A stretch of 64,000 nucleotides of DNA from Lycorma delicatula (taxonomy: Eukaryota > Arthropoda > Insecta > Hemiptera > Fulgoridae): assembly GCF_047948215.1 (NCBI RefSeq), contig NC_134456.1, positions 82,414,515 to 82,478,514 of the forward strand, read 5' to 3'. The notes under the pieces were generated by a model. That model ran no database searches, was not told the origin of the DNA, and saw only the letters and a program-made list of their open reading frames with translations. Made by a program: the position numbers and the translations under genes. Shown here in pieces: positions 32,326 through 43,748 of the stretch. Every line of letters begins with the position of its first letter. Within the stretch, counting starts at the first letter, position 1.

Positions 32326-33422
32326 GCCGACCCGTCTAGCCAGAACTTGGACCGTCAGGACCCAGGTCTGCCTAGGCGAACTCTGGAACCAACTCAGGGA
32401 CTTCTCAGGTCTCCCGGGGTTACGAGGCCTACCTCAGGGCTGCAGAGTTCGGTTCGCTCACCATTCCCGTGTTGGAGGGGGATTGCGGGGCGCCTTGGTC
32501 ACCCACAGAGCTTGCTTCGGTCGCCGTTCCTGTCTTTTTTCCTGTTTAGCCTCCGGGAATTATCTGTTTCAGATATTACTTCACAGGTTAATATATATGA
32601 GTGTAAATGAAGTATATTCTAGTACCTCTCAGTTCGACCATACCTGAGATATGTGGTTAATTGAAACCCGACCACCAAAGAACACCGGTATCCACGATCT
32701 AGTATTCATATCCGTATAAAAGTAACTGCCTTTACTAGAACTTGACTTTGCCTTTACTTGACTTTGCCTTTACTAAACACTGGAACTCTTGACTTCCAAA
32801 TCGGTTAATTTGGGAAGACGCGTTCACCACTAAACCAATGCGGTGGGTTGCCATTCCTGTCTACCCAGAGGGCTTCGCCCCCTGGACACCTCGCACTGTT
32901 CGTTATCCTCATAATTGTGAGAATAGTACTGTTAAATAACAATTAAAGTATTCAGGTTTTATAGAAACCTGAAACTAAATTACAAAAGCTAGAATAACAG
33001 TTATGATAAATAAAATACACTAATCTTTGACGAGAAAAATTCATAACTTATTTCTTTACCGTGGATGCAGAAATATAATAATGAAGTAAAAAGGATTAAT
33101 TTATTTTTCCTTAATAAATATCTTTAATTTACAACTTCATCTTCCTTGCGGGTTAAGAAATAATGAATATTTTTTAATATTTTAACCTTCAACGGGGCTA
33201 CGGCCACAATCTTTGGCTTACAATCTTCCGTAATATAATACGAATATATCCTGAAATTTTGAAAGCAATCGATCGTTTGGTTCTTCGAGATGAAATATAT
33301 CTAAAATCCTTCTCAGTTATGCCAAGAAACATGGGTAAAAATTTGGTTGCGATTGATCGAGTAGTTTTTTTGTTTATCCCGAACAAACAAAAACCCTCTT
33401 CCTCTTTAAATAATTATATAGA
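32326..33422 (-). mobile_element. Helitron-like non-autonomous repeat A, second copy
   Basis: Read on the minus strand it starts near 'tatataattatttaaagagg', contains 'gaaagcaatcgatcg' reversed, 'gaggataacgaaca', a GC-rich segment with 'ctctgggtagacagg', and ends 'gacgggtcggctagt' at 32,325. The order matches 2.46-3.53 kb. An S1 SINE interrupts it. The CTAGT end beside AT-rich target fits a Helitron, but no Rep/helicase is present. Confidence 0.6.
32536..32849 (-). mobile_element. tRNA-derived SINE (S1) with internal duplication
   Basis: S1 on the minus strand, flanked by gcc[g/a]ttcctgtct at 32,523-32,535 and 32,850-32,862. It is about 25 bases longer than other copies because 'gactttgcctttact' is repeated at 32,742-32,775. 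Confidence 0.85.
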
Positions 33423-34785
33423 TTAAACATTTTTGACATAGAATTTTATTATCAATATATAAAATTACTCTTCCAAGTTATATCCAGAATTTACAAAAAC
33501 CCAAACCTCTTCAATCTTTTAGGTAAATATTTAGGACTTTATGGGTATACTGATCGTTTTCGGTGACTAGTCATACAAAAAAAAAAATTTCAAAGTACAC
33601 TAGATCTCAGTTTGAGTGGAATATATTTTTTCTAACCGAACAAGAGATAAGCTTTGTGAAATGCGGGAATATAAATTATTATATATAGTACTTTTTTTTA
33701 AGCAATTTTTTATCACGAAATCCTGTGATATTCAACACTTATGTTTTTATTAAAATTAACCGATCTGGATAGCTTTAAAAAAAAAGATTATTTTACATTA
33801 AATTTGTCCGGTGGTTTTTAAGTACAAAATGAATTTGTTGGGAGATTTTTTAAATAAAAAATTTGAATAAATATATTTTTCATTTATCATTGTTTAGTAT
33901 TGGATTGTCTCGGAAAAATATTTGAATTTTCTAGGAAAAATTGAAGAAAACAACTTGAAAACCTTATGAAAAATACTAATTCATATTTCTATATTCGCAG
34001 AGCTTACCTGTTACTCTTTAAGTCTGTTAATTGTTATATTTTTCTTATTTTTATCAGTACGTATTATACCACCTTTCGCTTTTTTTGTGAAGAACTTATT
34101 TTTTATCTGGGCAGCAGTTTTTGTTTTTAGGTTTAACTTTATCTTATATAGAAATGAGATATAAAATACGATAAATTATTATAATCAATTAACCGGACTA
34201 AAAAGGGAAAAATTAAAATAAATAATAATATATTTTCTAATCTTCTTTAAGCAGACCTGGATCTTGTTTATTTCTCCGTATTAATGTAAAGAAATGTATG
34301 TTTGTTCCGCTGTAGCAGTTAAACGGCTGAACCGATTTAGATGTATGACCCCGAGTTAAAATCCTTACGTTACCGAGAGTGTCAAAGGGTATATATACAG
34401 AGTGTTTCTAAAATGGTGGTTTGGCAATACTTTTACGTATCCTACTTTTAAAACTAAACAAAAAATATCCTTAGGAAAAATGACAATTTCTCCGTCAGAA
34501 ATGAAATTGGTTTCATTTTAATCTACCAGAGTACATATATTTTCCTTCGGTATACTATTAAGACCTGATAGTTTACACATTTTAACTTGATTTTTTTTAA
34601 TTTTTGACTTCGATTTAATATTTTAACTCCTGATGATGGCGTTTAAGTAAGCCGAAAGATCTAGAGAATATTTCAATGTACTGGTAAGGTGGATTTTAAT
34701 AATTGTTAATATTATTTAATTAATTAACGTATCAGCGATACCATGTTCGAGAAATTATTTTTTAATTGTTAACACCAAGAAAACT
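33423..34785. other. Unassigned AT-rich sequence with repeat edges
   Basis: No gene. 'atgtttgttccgctgtagc' with 'ggctgaaccgattt' (34,297-34,342) has the wording of a Helitron- or MITE-type repeat 5' end, and 'acagagtgtttctaaaatgg' (34,400) resembles a terminal repeat. Neither could be bounded. Confidence 0.4.
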
Positions 34786-34789
34786 AAGA

Positions 34790-35125
34790 CCTTAATTAGA
34801 CGAAATCTCGATATACTGATGGTGACCTTGCTCTACAGTCTAACCCCTTGGTCTTTTAAGTTGAAAACTTAATGGCATCCAAAGCCTCACACATAGAAGT
34901 AATCTGACCAAGTTTGGTAAAAATAGGTTCAATAATTCTGGAGATATAAAAAGTGCCACACGTATGTGAACACATGGAAAATTTCCATCCAGTTTTTTGG
35001 GTCCCTTAGATGTAAAAACGTCAAGATCAAGATCCGGTGTAAACCGCTTACGCCCAAATTGGACCGATTACAATACTTTCCTTTCTAAAGCTAGAGGCTG
35101 TGCTGTAGGGCTAAACGATAAAGTA
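34790..35125 (-). repeat. Composite repeat D, 5' fragment
   Basis: The reverse complement contains the landmarks of the first third of D: 'cctctagctttagaaaggaa', 'ggaccgattacaata' reversed, 'ttccatccagttttttggg' and 'ggtgaccttgctctacag' (34,829-34,846). The tRNA-like module and 3' part are missing. Confidence 0.65.
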
Positions 35126-36345
35126 AAATTGTATTCTTTAATGTGATTTTTTTTCTAAATTTGTTTTATTCTATTTTATTATTTAACCGGCGTGCGCTAA
35201 CTTATTATGTAAATATATTACCTTACTTAATCTTAGTTAATATACGATTCGGTTTTTCTCTTTTCGCTAGCACGCAAGTCCTCTGGCTATATAAAAACTC
35301 TTGCTTTTAAATTCACTTCATATGTTACATAAATACTAGTTAAGTTAAACCCTGAAATCACAAACGAAATCAGCATTTTGTTTATACAATAAATTTTATT
35401 TAAACAGCTTTAAAAAAAACTTATATCGAAATAATCTTTTTAATTTATCATTTAATAATGAAAAAATAATTATAAAATATTAAAATTGACTATCATAGAT
35501 ATTTTGAACAATATTGCTGAAGAGAATCGATATTGAAATTAAATTTTTTTTAAATTTGTATTTAATCTAATTATTTTGTAATATATTATAGCGAAACTGT
35601 ACAGTTACTGCGCTATAGCAGTTTCTGATTTTATCTGATTATCAAATTATAAAATTTCAATAAAAATAATAAAAGTTATTTAGTTCTGGATTAGGTAGTT
35701 TTGCAATAAATAGTTCGGGAACCATACTATTCATTTAATTATCGTAAAATCTTCGTTTTATTTAACAATTTTTACAGTTTACCAATAAAAGAAATAAAAT
35801 AATTATTACCTGATCGAAAATTCAAAGTTTAACGGTATATACAAACCGTTTATAAAAATGAAATTTACATCTTCACATACACATTAAAAATAAATAAATT
35901 AGAATCTGTGTTATTTACGGAAGAGAAGGTTTTTTTAAGAGATTATTTTGTTGTTTAATGTATACATTACTTAAATAATTTTTCTTAAATAACTTTTGAT
36001 TTAGTAATTTCGTAAAAAACATTATAAGTTGTTTATCTTATCCCAGTCTTGTCGTTGCCGATGAGTTTGAAACATTTGAAAGAAAATAATTAACCGGTGA
36101 TATTTCTTACGAGAAGCAGTCCACAGATTTGCAGTTTATGTTATTACGTGCTATTCTCTCAATAACAGAGAATGTGGTAGTTGCGTAAAAAAAAAAAAAA
36201 TATATTATTTTTAAGTTTTTATATTAAGTTTTTTATATTATTATTTATTATTATTCAAATAATGGATTGTATTTTATAGTAATAGTTATTTTTAATTACT
36301 ACGTGCATTTTCTTACTCGGCGAAACAAAATGTACATACCAGAGT
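35126..36345. other. AT-rich stretch, no gene seen
   Basis: Nothing recognised beyond short A and T runs. Confidence 0.5.
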
Positions 36346-36349
36346 TTTA

Positions 36350-37095
36350 TTACTTCCATGTACGAAGTAAAGGAAGTATTGTGATCGCGAAAAATTTCGG
36401 TTTTCAGATTTCAACGGAAATATTAATTTTGACCATCCCTGAATCCATTTTGATTAGTTTCGGCGTGACGTCTGTACGTACGTATGTATCTCACATAACT
36501 CACAAACGATTAGCAGTAGTATGTTGAAATTTTGGATTTAGGACTATTGTAATATTTAGTTGTGCATGTCTCCTTTTGATTGCAATCTACTGAACCAAGA
36601 GTATCCAAAAAAAAATCCAAAAGAAATTGATTTTGGACTTTTTCTTAACTACAGTAATAAATAAGCCGTCATTGAGAGCTTTTAAACGATATATCATAAG
36701 TGGTACTTATATTACATTGGTCCAGAGTTATAGCCAAATAAGATTTTAATTAATGAAATATTTGGATTTTACAAGGGGAAGGCACATCGGTTCGAATCCG
36801 ACTTCATATACATATATTTTTTTAACTTTTTTGATCGGTTCGAATAAGACTTTCTCTTTTTTAAAAATTTTTTGTTATATTTTAATATATTGATTTATTA
36901 ATAATTATTTACCTCTGATTGTGAAAAAAGTTTACGATAAATAAGTCAAAAATAACAATAAAAATAAAAAAAAATATCAGAAGTTATTAATGAAATAAAA
37001 TTTTATGTACTTTTCTTTAAAAAAAAAAATAAATATTTATATGTAATTTAATAGGCGTACAAGAAAGTCATGTAGTGCTCACATCAGATTTTTTA
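36350..37095 (-). repeat. Repeat E, inverted copy
   Basis: Reverse orientation to 30.82 and 47.30 kb. It begins 'ttacttccatgtacgaagta', includes 'cggcgtgacgtctgtacgta' (36,462-36,481) and ends 'gcgtacaagaaagtcatg' and 'ctcacatcagatttttt'. The 86-codon frame at 36,267-36,527 is inside the repeat and has no domain. Confidence 0.65.
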
Positions 37096-37349
37096 AAAAT
37101 ATGACGTGTGGTATCTGAATATTAACGTCGCGTAGTTTCTTTTATATACATAGGATTTCCAGGAGATGCTAATTAATTGGCCGCCTGAACATCTGTATGA
37201 GCAGTTTGTTAACTTCAACTCTATAAGCTAATAAAATTTGGTTTAGTTAAAACGATTTTAAACTTTTGATAGTAAATATGAGTCTGTGACGCAGCAACGC
37301 AACCGAGATTAATTTGGGATAAAATATAAAATAAATCTAAAAAATCCCT

Positions 37350-38105
37350 TTCGACACGCCGAATGGCAGAGATAGATTTAACCGGTGCTAAGTAGGGGAT
37401 AAAAAATATTCCCATCTTAAAGTTAAGCAAAACTTCAAATTTATTCAATACGTTAATAGTTTCATGTGAAAAAAGTTTCACATGTTTAGCATACAACAAG
37501 CCCCATCTTAATAATTTCAACAATATTTTGATCATCCCTTGCCGTATGGGTTGGTCATATCAAAAATTGTTTCAGACAAAAGTTTTAAGTAATGTGTAAA
37601 GGACTAACGAACACTTTAAGCCGATTCGATACTGTGCCTGTTAAGGAAGGTATGTTATTTTTTGTCTGCGAAACCTCATGTTTTCCACCCTCTGGTCCAG
37701 TGGTTTGTGATATCAAAAAACTTTGCTTAGATAGGTTTTATGCTTTTATCTGAAGAAGAGTAGGAACTTTAAACGAATTCGATGTTTTACTTAATAGGAA
37801 AGTTATAGTGATATTTTGTTTTTTCAAAAAAGCCCTCCCATTTCCAACCCCATGGTCTGATTTTTCCCATTAACGAACTCGACCGAGATTTTGGATCTTT
37901 GTATTTTATGTATTAATTTGAAAGTGATTGATGGAAAATTATGGCAGTTATTGTGTCTACTAGAAAGTGAAATATATATATATATATATATAAAAAAAAA
38001 ATTTTGAGCTGACTGTGGTTTTGGGGTCTGGGGAATGTGAAACACGAATGTATGTCGAAATTTTCCGCAAGTCAAATCATGGTACCCATTACAATAACTA
38101 GCTTT
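37350..38105 (+). repeat. Repeat F, copy 1
   Basis: A ~750-bp repeat collinear with 54.96-55.70 kb: 'tcgacacgccgaatgg', 'gctaagtaggggataa', 'agtttcacatgtttagcata', 'cattaacgaactcgac' (37,870), a TA tract and 'tggttttggggtctgggg'. Upstream 37,096-37,349 also shows nothing coding. Class unknown. Confidence 0.7.
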
Positions 38106-39076
38106 CTTATAAAATCTACCTAAAACTTAATTTGAAATTTTTCTAGAAAATCAGTTCATCGCAGTAAATATATTTCATCTCAGTACAATTATAGATTTTT
38201 AATAATTTTATCAAATTATAAATTTTTAGTCTTCGACGTATACAAACTTACATAGAAAGAAAATTAATTAGTTTTTTTGTTATTTCCTGTATCTTATTAT
38301 TTCATGTAAAAAGAGAACAATTTCCTTCTTTTTTTTTTAACTGTCACACACTTTTCCAGCAAAGAATTTTATTCATTTCTGTACATAATATGAATTGTGT
38401 ATACCAATATTCATTAAACGTCTTTTATGTCAAATAACCTCTCAAAAGAAAAACTACAAGTTTAAAATACATATATATTAATTAATTTTTTGAAATAAAT
38501 AGATACTTTTGGTTTGGCATTTTTTCTCGTAAATAAGTACTAAGTAGTTACGGTACGCATAGTTATAGGGGAAGAGTGACCGTATCACCATGCAAGGTGG
38601 TTTTATCCGCACGCTACCGAAACGTATTGGATGTACTTTGTGATTCGTTAGGTGTGAACTGTTGACCTCGGAATGTTGTGCATTGGAGATGAACTTTATA
38701 TTAGTTCCTGTTTTGCAGCGAGTTGAATGCTGGGAGCATCACAAGTCGCTGTGCCGGTGTGTGAGGACAGGCAGTGGTCTACAGCTGTACGAAGTACATA
38801 TATACGTATATAAAATACGCGTTGCACTCGGTCGGTCTTGGAATGGAAAACCAAGCCTTCTGGTCGCTTATCGACCAGCATAACTGGTTGTTACGAGATT
38901 ACAAGGTCGTGTGCAGTTATTAAATGCTTTTGCCGCTGACTAGCTCACATGTTTTGTACACATGCTCAATTTCAGCAAATAAATCTCTTTCATCAATATG
39001 AAATCAAATCATTTAACGTAGCCTTTACCAAGTGTGCAATGCAATTGAAATAGCTTTTGTAACTATATAATATACG

Positions 39077-39124
<48 letters not shown>

Positions 39125-39330
39125 CTTGTACCTAAAAAGGTTTGTTCAGTTAGAAATTAGACTGGTCACTAGTGTTCGGTGAATATCTCTGGGTAAAATT
39201 TCGAATTACCAGGTGTTTATTTATTGGTAGGAAACACATCAACATTTTTTCTTGAAAATATTCAATTTCCAGTTGTAAACAATGGACGGTTACACATAAG
39301 TTTCTTATTTATATAATTTTTTTTTCCTTA
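38106..39330. other. Unassigned sequence with A and TA tract
   Basis: No gene recognised. Overlapping short frames at 38,660-38,885 on both strands have no domain. A run of A (39,077-39,094) followed by TA units (39,095-39,118) could be the tail of an unrecognised element. Confidence 0.4.
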
Positions 39331-39795
39331 GGGAGAGGAAAAAGCTCTGCCAGCCGCCGTCAGGTTCGCACTGACGGCAATGCGGGGCTCACACCCGCTA
39401 AAAACCCTCCCCTCTTATCATGCAGGCGCCAGATCTAAGCCATATAGTATGTACAGCTCCTGCATGATCACCCAGGCATTCTAATATCTGAATCCGGATG
39501 ACCGGAAGGCGGCCCCGGAGGGCGATCGACGAGTGACAACTCCGGGGAGCCTCCACCCCCAGAAGCTGGCCCCCCTTGATCACCCGTCATTGAACTCCAT
39601 GTCTCTATCGATTCGCATCGATACATTTGCCATGTAGAGACCGTTAGTTGCTTCCTTTCTGTTCCGACCGGCCACTACTGAAGCTCTCATTTGCGCTTGT
39701 AAGTCTACGGGTGGTACCCCATCTATAACCGATGCCGCCTCGGCGTTGATCGTACGATACCCTGCGATGATGCGTATATTTAGCCTAAGTTATTG
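39331..39795 (-). pseudogene. R1-like LINE fragment, RT C-terminus and 3' UTR
   Basis: The minus strand from about 39,790 reads IRIIAGYRTINAEAASVIDG, then VPPVDLQAQMRASVVAGRN. The same place in the intact R1-clade ORF reads LLGVVSAYRTVSYAALCVLSG and TPPIDL. The frame ends near 39,580. GC-rich sequence down to 39,331, with inverted 'gccgtcag...ctgacggc' (39,356-39,379), is probably the 3' UTR, followed by a T run at 39,319-39,327 (poly A). Confidence 0.75.
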
Positions 39796-39844
39796 CGTAT
39801 TATATTAACTAAATTAATTGATTTTATTAATTTAAATAAATTAT

Positions 39845-40225
39845 TATTTAATATTATATAAATACGAAATTTTGTCCGTTTGTAACAGCATCACGCTAGA
39901 GCCAAACCACAGATTGCTTTCAAATTTTCAGGATAGATTCGTGTTATCCCATGGAAGGTTCTAGCCCATGGATCGAGGCCCTAGCCCTCTAGGAGTTAAA
40001 GATATTTAAAAAATTAACCCTTTCACTGCATTATTATATTTCTGTCACCATGGTAACAGAAATATAATGAATTAAAAGAATTAATTTTTTTTCTTTAATG
40101 AATATCTTTAAAGTACTTAATACTCTTACGATCATGAGGATAACGAACGCATCTGGGGTCCAGACGCGTTCATTAACCTAGTTCGTTATCCGACTAGCCA
40201 TGGGGCGGAGCTCTCTAGCTAAAAT
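39845..40225 (+). repeat. Helitron-like repeat A-related copy
   Basis: Shares 'gtttgtaacagcatcacg' (39,879), 'gctttcaaattttcagga' and 'catcatgagg/ataacgaac' with 42.40 and 54.00 kb. 'gttcgttatcc' occurs inverted at its GC-rich end (40,179-40,189). Noncoding. Confidence 0.55.
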
Positions 40226-40610
40226 CATAATTAAAGCCCTTCAATATATATTCATTATAGAAAATTAAAAAATGTATTGTAAATAGCCATTCAAATCTGT
40301 TTTATTTTATGCTTCACTATGCTCCAATATACTTAATGCTGTTATATTAATGTAAGCATCAGCTTATATCTTGCGTTAAACCCTAACATCCAAAGAAGTA
40401 TCACGAAGCTATTAATTTTTAATGAAAAATCGAAACAAATTAACTTAAAATTGTTTTTTCTTTTTTTTGTTATTAAAATCATACTATACATTATACTTCT
40501 CAGTCGCTCTTTCGGCCGTCTTCAGTGACATTGACAATGTTGTTTTTCACTAGAATTAGTATATCCGTTTAACTTGTATATTTGTATGTTCACAATGTAT
40601 TTTTTTTTTT
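40226..40610. other. AT-rich stretch
   Basis: The minus strand at 40,500-40,530 reads 'actgaagacggccgaaagag', wording common in Penelope-like terminal repeats, but nothing else supports such an element here. Confidence 0.4.
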
Positions 40611-41290
40611 TACAGTCGCATCAACAATTACAGTCATAGCGACTAAAGTAACACTATCATGTAATGTTAAATAAAACAACATAAATAAACAATAAAGAAA
40701 CAAGTACAATAAAGAATAAAAATATAAACAAGTAACAACAACAAATACAAGCTAAAGTACATAAATCAGACAAAAACCACTAAATTTTATTCTCCATGCC
40801 ACTGTAGGGGAGGAACCGCAACAGATGTTTTATACCTTCTTTTCGATCTAGTAGAAATTTCATATCTGAACCCAGGTCTATGTTTTGTCGAATGGTTCCA
40901 AAGATTGGGCAATCAATAAAAGAGATGGTACACGGACCATTTGACCTCGCAAACCTCACAGATCTTCTGAGGAGATTCAAATAGATGAGCGTGGGTAAGC
41001 CTGGTGTGTCCAATCCTTAGCCGAGTTAAGATCCCTTGGTCTCTTCTGTTGCTGGGGGAAGGAGGTTTCTCGAGCACATTCTCCCGGATGTTATGAAATG
41101 CCGTGGGAGAACTCAGCAGCCCACAATGTTTACAATGTTTTAGTGTAATGAAATGTGCCATTTTTTGTGTATATGCAGAATGTAGAAAATTTGGTATATT
41201 TTTCGTTTTAGGGAGTGATATGCAAATATTTTTAATCTGAATAATTTTTCCAATGTAGCGAATCATAAATTTTTTTACAAAACATTTCCC
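40611..41290 (-). pseudogene. Jockey/I-type LINE C-terminus and 3' UTR
   Basis: Two minus-strand frames join through one frameshift near 40,930: SPSNRRDQGILTRLRIGHTR, LTHAHLF and CEVCEVKWSVYHLF (40,913-41,266), then FIDCPIFGTIRQNIDLGSDM and KFLLDRKEGIKHLLRFL (40,780-41,013). This is the segment after RNase H in Jockey/I-type LINEs. The 3' UTR runs to a poly(A), seen as the T run before 40,611, and ends with 'gttgatgcgactgta'. The RNase H fragment at 18.8 kb fits directly upstream of it. Confidence 0.82.
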
Positions 41291-42390
41291 TGTTGAGATT
41301 TCCTCGTTTCTTCATTTCAGTTTTACTTTCCCGACTATTCATATATTGCTATTGTAGCGTAGCTATAAGGGAAAGTATAGGGTTCGACCAAAATTTTAAA
41401 TATTGGAATCTCTTCAATCTTCGACATTTCAAAACCTGTTTAATCCAAAATAACCCAAAAAAATTATAAAAATTTCCGGAAGATGTACGTAAGTATAATG
41501 GACTTTATTTTTATTAATGTCTCTGGATTGGCTCAACATAAAGTTTTCGAAAATGTCAATAAAAAAGTTCTATATATGGAACATTTAAGACAAAATTAAA
41601 AACGGGGAGAGGTAGTTTCCACCTTCTTTAATTTTTCATTTTATTTATTATGGTCGTAGAAATGTAAACTTTAGTACGATAAAAGTACTTATTAAGTTAT
41701 TTAAAATTTAGAAGTTTTAAGCGGATTTAGGGATCCGAGAATATTCAACATTATTTTTAATTAGTTTTTGACTCTAAATCTTTAAAATCCATTAGCCAAA
41801 AAAGTTAAAATTTTGTTATATGTATCCTAGCTTTGACCCGATTTTCGACCATATCAAACAAGAGGGCATCACCCTGCCCTAATGTATTTTTAGGAAATTA
41901 TAATTTTTTTTTTAGCTTTGTTGAATAACATTTCATCGAATCAGGCCAAATTATAAAAGTAAATAGTTGCTAAAATAAATAAATTTTTAGGCCCCCCCCC
42001 CAAAACCAAAGGGACTGAATGATTGAACGAATTTAAAAAATCGGTAATTTAAACTTTAATTTTCAAGATTGAAATTCAAATTGTATATAGTATTAATGTA
42101 GACGACAGAAATATTTTTTTTAAAAAGTAGGTCTCATGCCACCCGATATAAAAACTATTTTTTTTAACTTTTATTTGTTTTTCTATTCATGACCGTTATA
42201 AAAAATATTTTATGAGGTAAGTGTCGAACAAGGGAATCAAAGAGGACACAAACTATTTTAATAAAAATTTTTATATTTTTTTTTGTTTTGTTTGTACACT
42301 CTAACTAGTGTAATTTTAATGATTAACTGGGACCCAACATTTTTTATTTAAAATTTTGATCTATTTTTCAATTATAATCATACTTTTAAT
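41291..42390. other. Unassigned AT-rich sequence
   Basis: No gene recognised. 41,340-42,000 has the wording of a noncoding repeat ('gctataagggaaagtatagg'), but no second copy is present in the window. Confidence 0.4.
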
Positions 42391-42722
42391 CTAATATATA
42401 AACATGGAAGTTTGTGGCGGATCCGTCTGTTTGCAACAGCATCATGCGAGAACCAACTGACCGATCGCTTTCAAATTTTCAGGATACATATGCGCATTAT
42501 CCTAGGGAAGGTTTTAAGCCATAAGTCGAGGCCACAGCTCCCTTGCAGGTGAGGTTGTGAATTTTTCCTCTTGGACGATGACCTAATATAGTTTTTGGAT
42601 GAGAAAATAATGAACTATGCGTTTTATAACATAACCGATTTTCATCTCTCTAACTTGACCTCTTCCCGTGTTACAGGGTATTCTAGGGTAATGAAAAGGG
42701 GAACCAGAAGGGTTCCCCTTTA

Positions 42723-43024
42723 ACCCACCGGGTTGGTCTAGTGGTTAACGCGTCTTCCCAAATCAGCTGATTTGGAAGTCGAGAGTTACAGCGTTCAAGT
42801 CCTAGTAAAGCCAGTTATTTTTACACGGATTTGAATACTAGATCGTGGATACCGGTGTTCTTTGGTGGTTGGGTTTCAATTAGCCACACATCTCAGGAAT
42901 GGTCGAACTGAGAATGTACAAGACTACAGTTCATTTACACTCATACATATCATCCTCATTCATCCTCTGAAGAATTATCTAAACGGTAGTTACCGGAGGC
43001 TAAACAGGAAAAAGAAAAGAAAAA
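42723..43024 (+). mobile_element. tRNA-derived SINE (S1), complete
   Basis: Best-preserved S1 copy: 'accgggttggtctagtgg', 'gttcaagtcctagtaaag' and 'gatcgtggataccggtgtt'. Target duplication agaagggttccccttta (17 bp) at 42,706-42,722 and 43,025-43,041. Confidence 0.93.
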
Positions 43025-43210
43025 AGAAGGGTTCCCCTTTAGTTCCTCTGTAGTTCGTCTACAGGAGCGGCGTATCACAGATTCTACGTCAAAAATCGAG
43101 GGAAACGTTGGAGAAAAAGAGCTTTTCAGGCTTTAATTGTTATTTATCAGTCTTATTCTCATAATAATGAGAATAACGAACATAGCAGTGGTCCAGGCTA
43201 GACGGAAAGA

Positions 43211-43709
43211 ACCCACCGGGTTGATCTAGTGGCGAACGCGTCTTTCCAAATCAACTGATTTGGAAGTCGAGAATTCCAGCGTTCAAGTCTTAATAAAGTC
43301 AGTCATTTTTATACGGATTTGAATACTAGATCGTGGATACCGGTGTTCTTTGGTGGTTGGTTTTCATTTAACCACACATCTCAGGAATGGTCGAACTGAG
43401 ACTGTACAAGACTACTCTTCATTTGCACTCATATATATCATCTTCATTCATCCTCTGAAGTAAAACCTGAATCGAAATTCCCGGAGACTAAACAGCAAAA
43501 AAAGGAAAAAAGTATAATTTAAAAAAAAAAATCATTTTATAATCGACAAAGCTAGAATTTCTGATTATTTGATTAAAAAAAATCTCACTGTTTGTTTATT
43601 TACTGTAGATATAGCGATAACATAAAACCGTTCTAAAACTAACTATCATCCTCTGAAGTAATATCTGAACGGTAATTACTGGACCTTAAACAGGAAAAAG
43701 AAAAAAGGA
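43211..43709 (+). mobile_element. Composite SINE with two 3' tails
   Basis: A full S1 SINE runs from 43,211 to about 43,505. About 145 bases of AT-rich sequence follow, then a second S1 3' end ('tatcatcctctgaagtaata' to 'taaacaggaaaaag', about 43,648-43,706). One 12-bp duplication, tagacggaaaga (43,199-43,210 and 43,710-43,721), bounds the whole block and not the first SINE alone. Confidence 0.75.
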
Positions 43710-43748
43710 TAGACGGAAAGAGTGAGCGAAACGAGCTCTGACCGGCTA

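Larger units (their letters stand above)
42393..43748 (+). mobile_element. Helitron-like repeat A copy carrying two SINEs
   Basis: Starts near 'aatatataaacatggaag', contains 'gtttgcaacagcatca' and 'gctttcaaattttcagga', then 'aatgagaataacgaaca', and ends 'gtgagcgaaacgagctctga' followed by 'ccggctagt' at about 43,740-43,748. The SINEs at 42,723-43,024 and 43,211-43,709 account for about 800 bases. Noncoding. Confidence 0.6.

Noticed and set aside
40500..40530. Second Penelope-like terminal repeat ('actgaagacggccgaaagag' on the minus strand)
   Set aside because: The wording fits but no coding remnant or second terminal copy lies nearby; too little to call.
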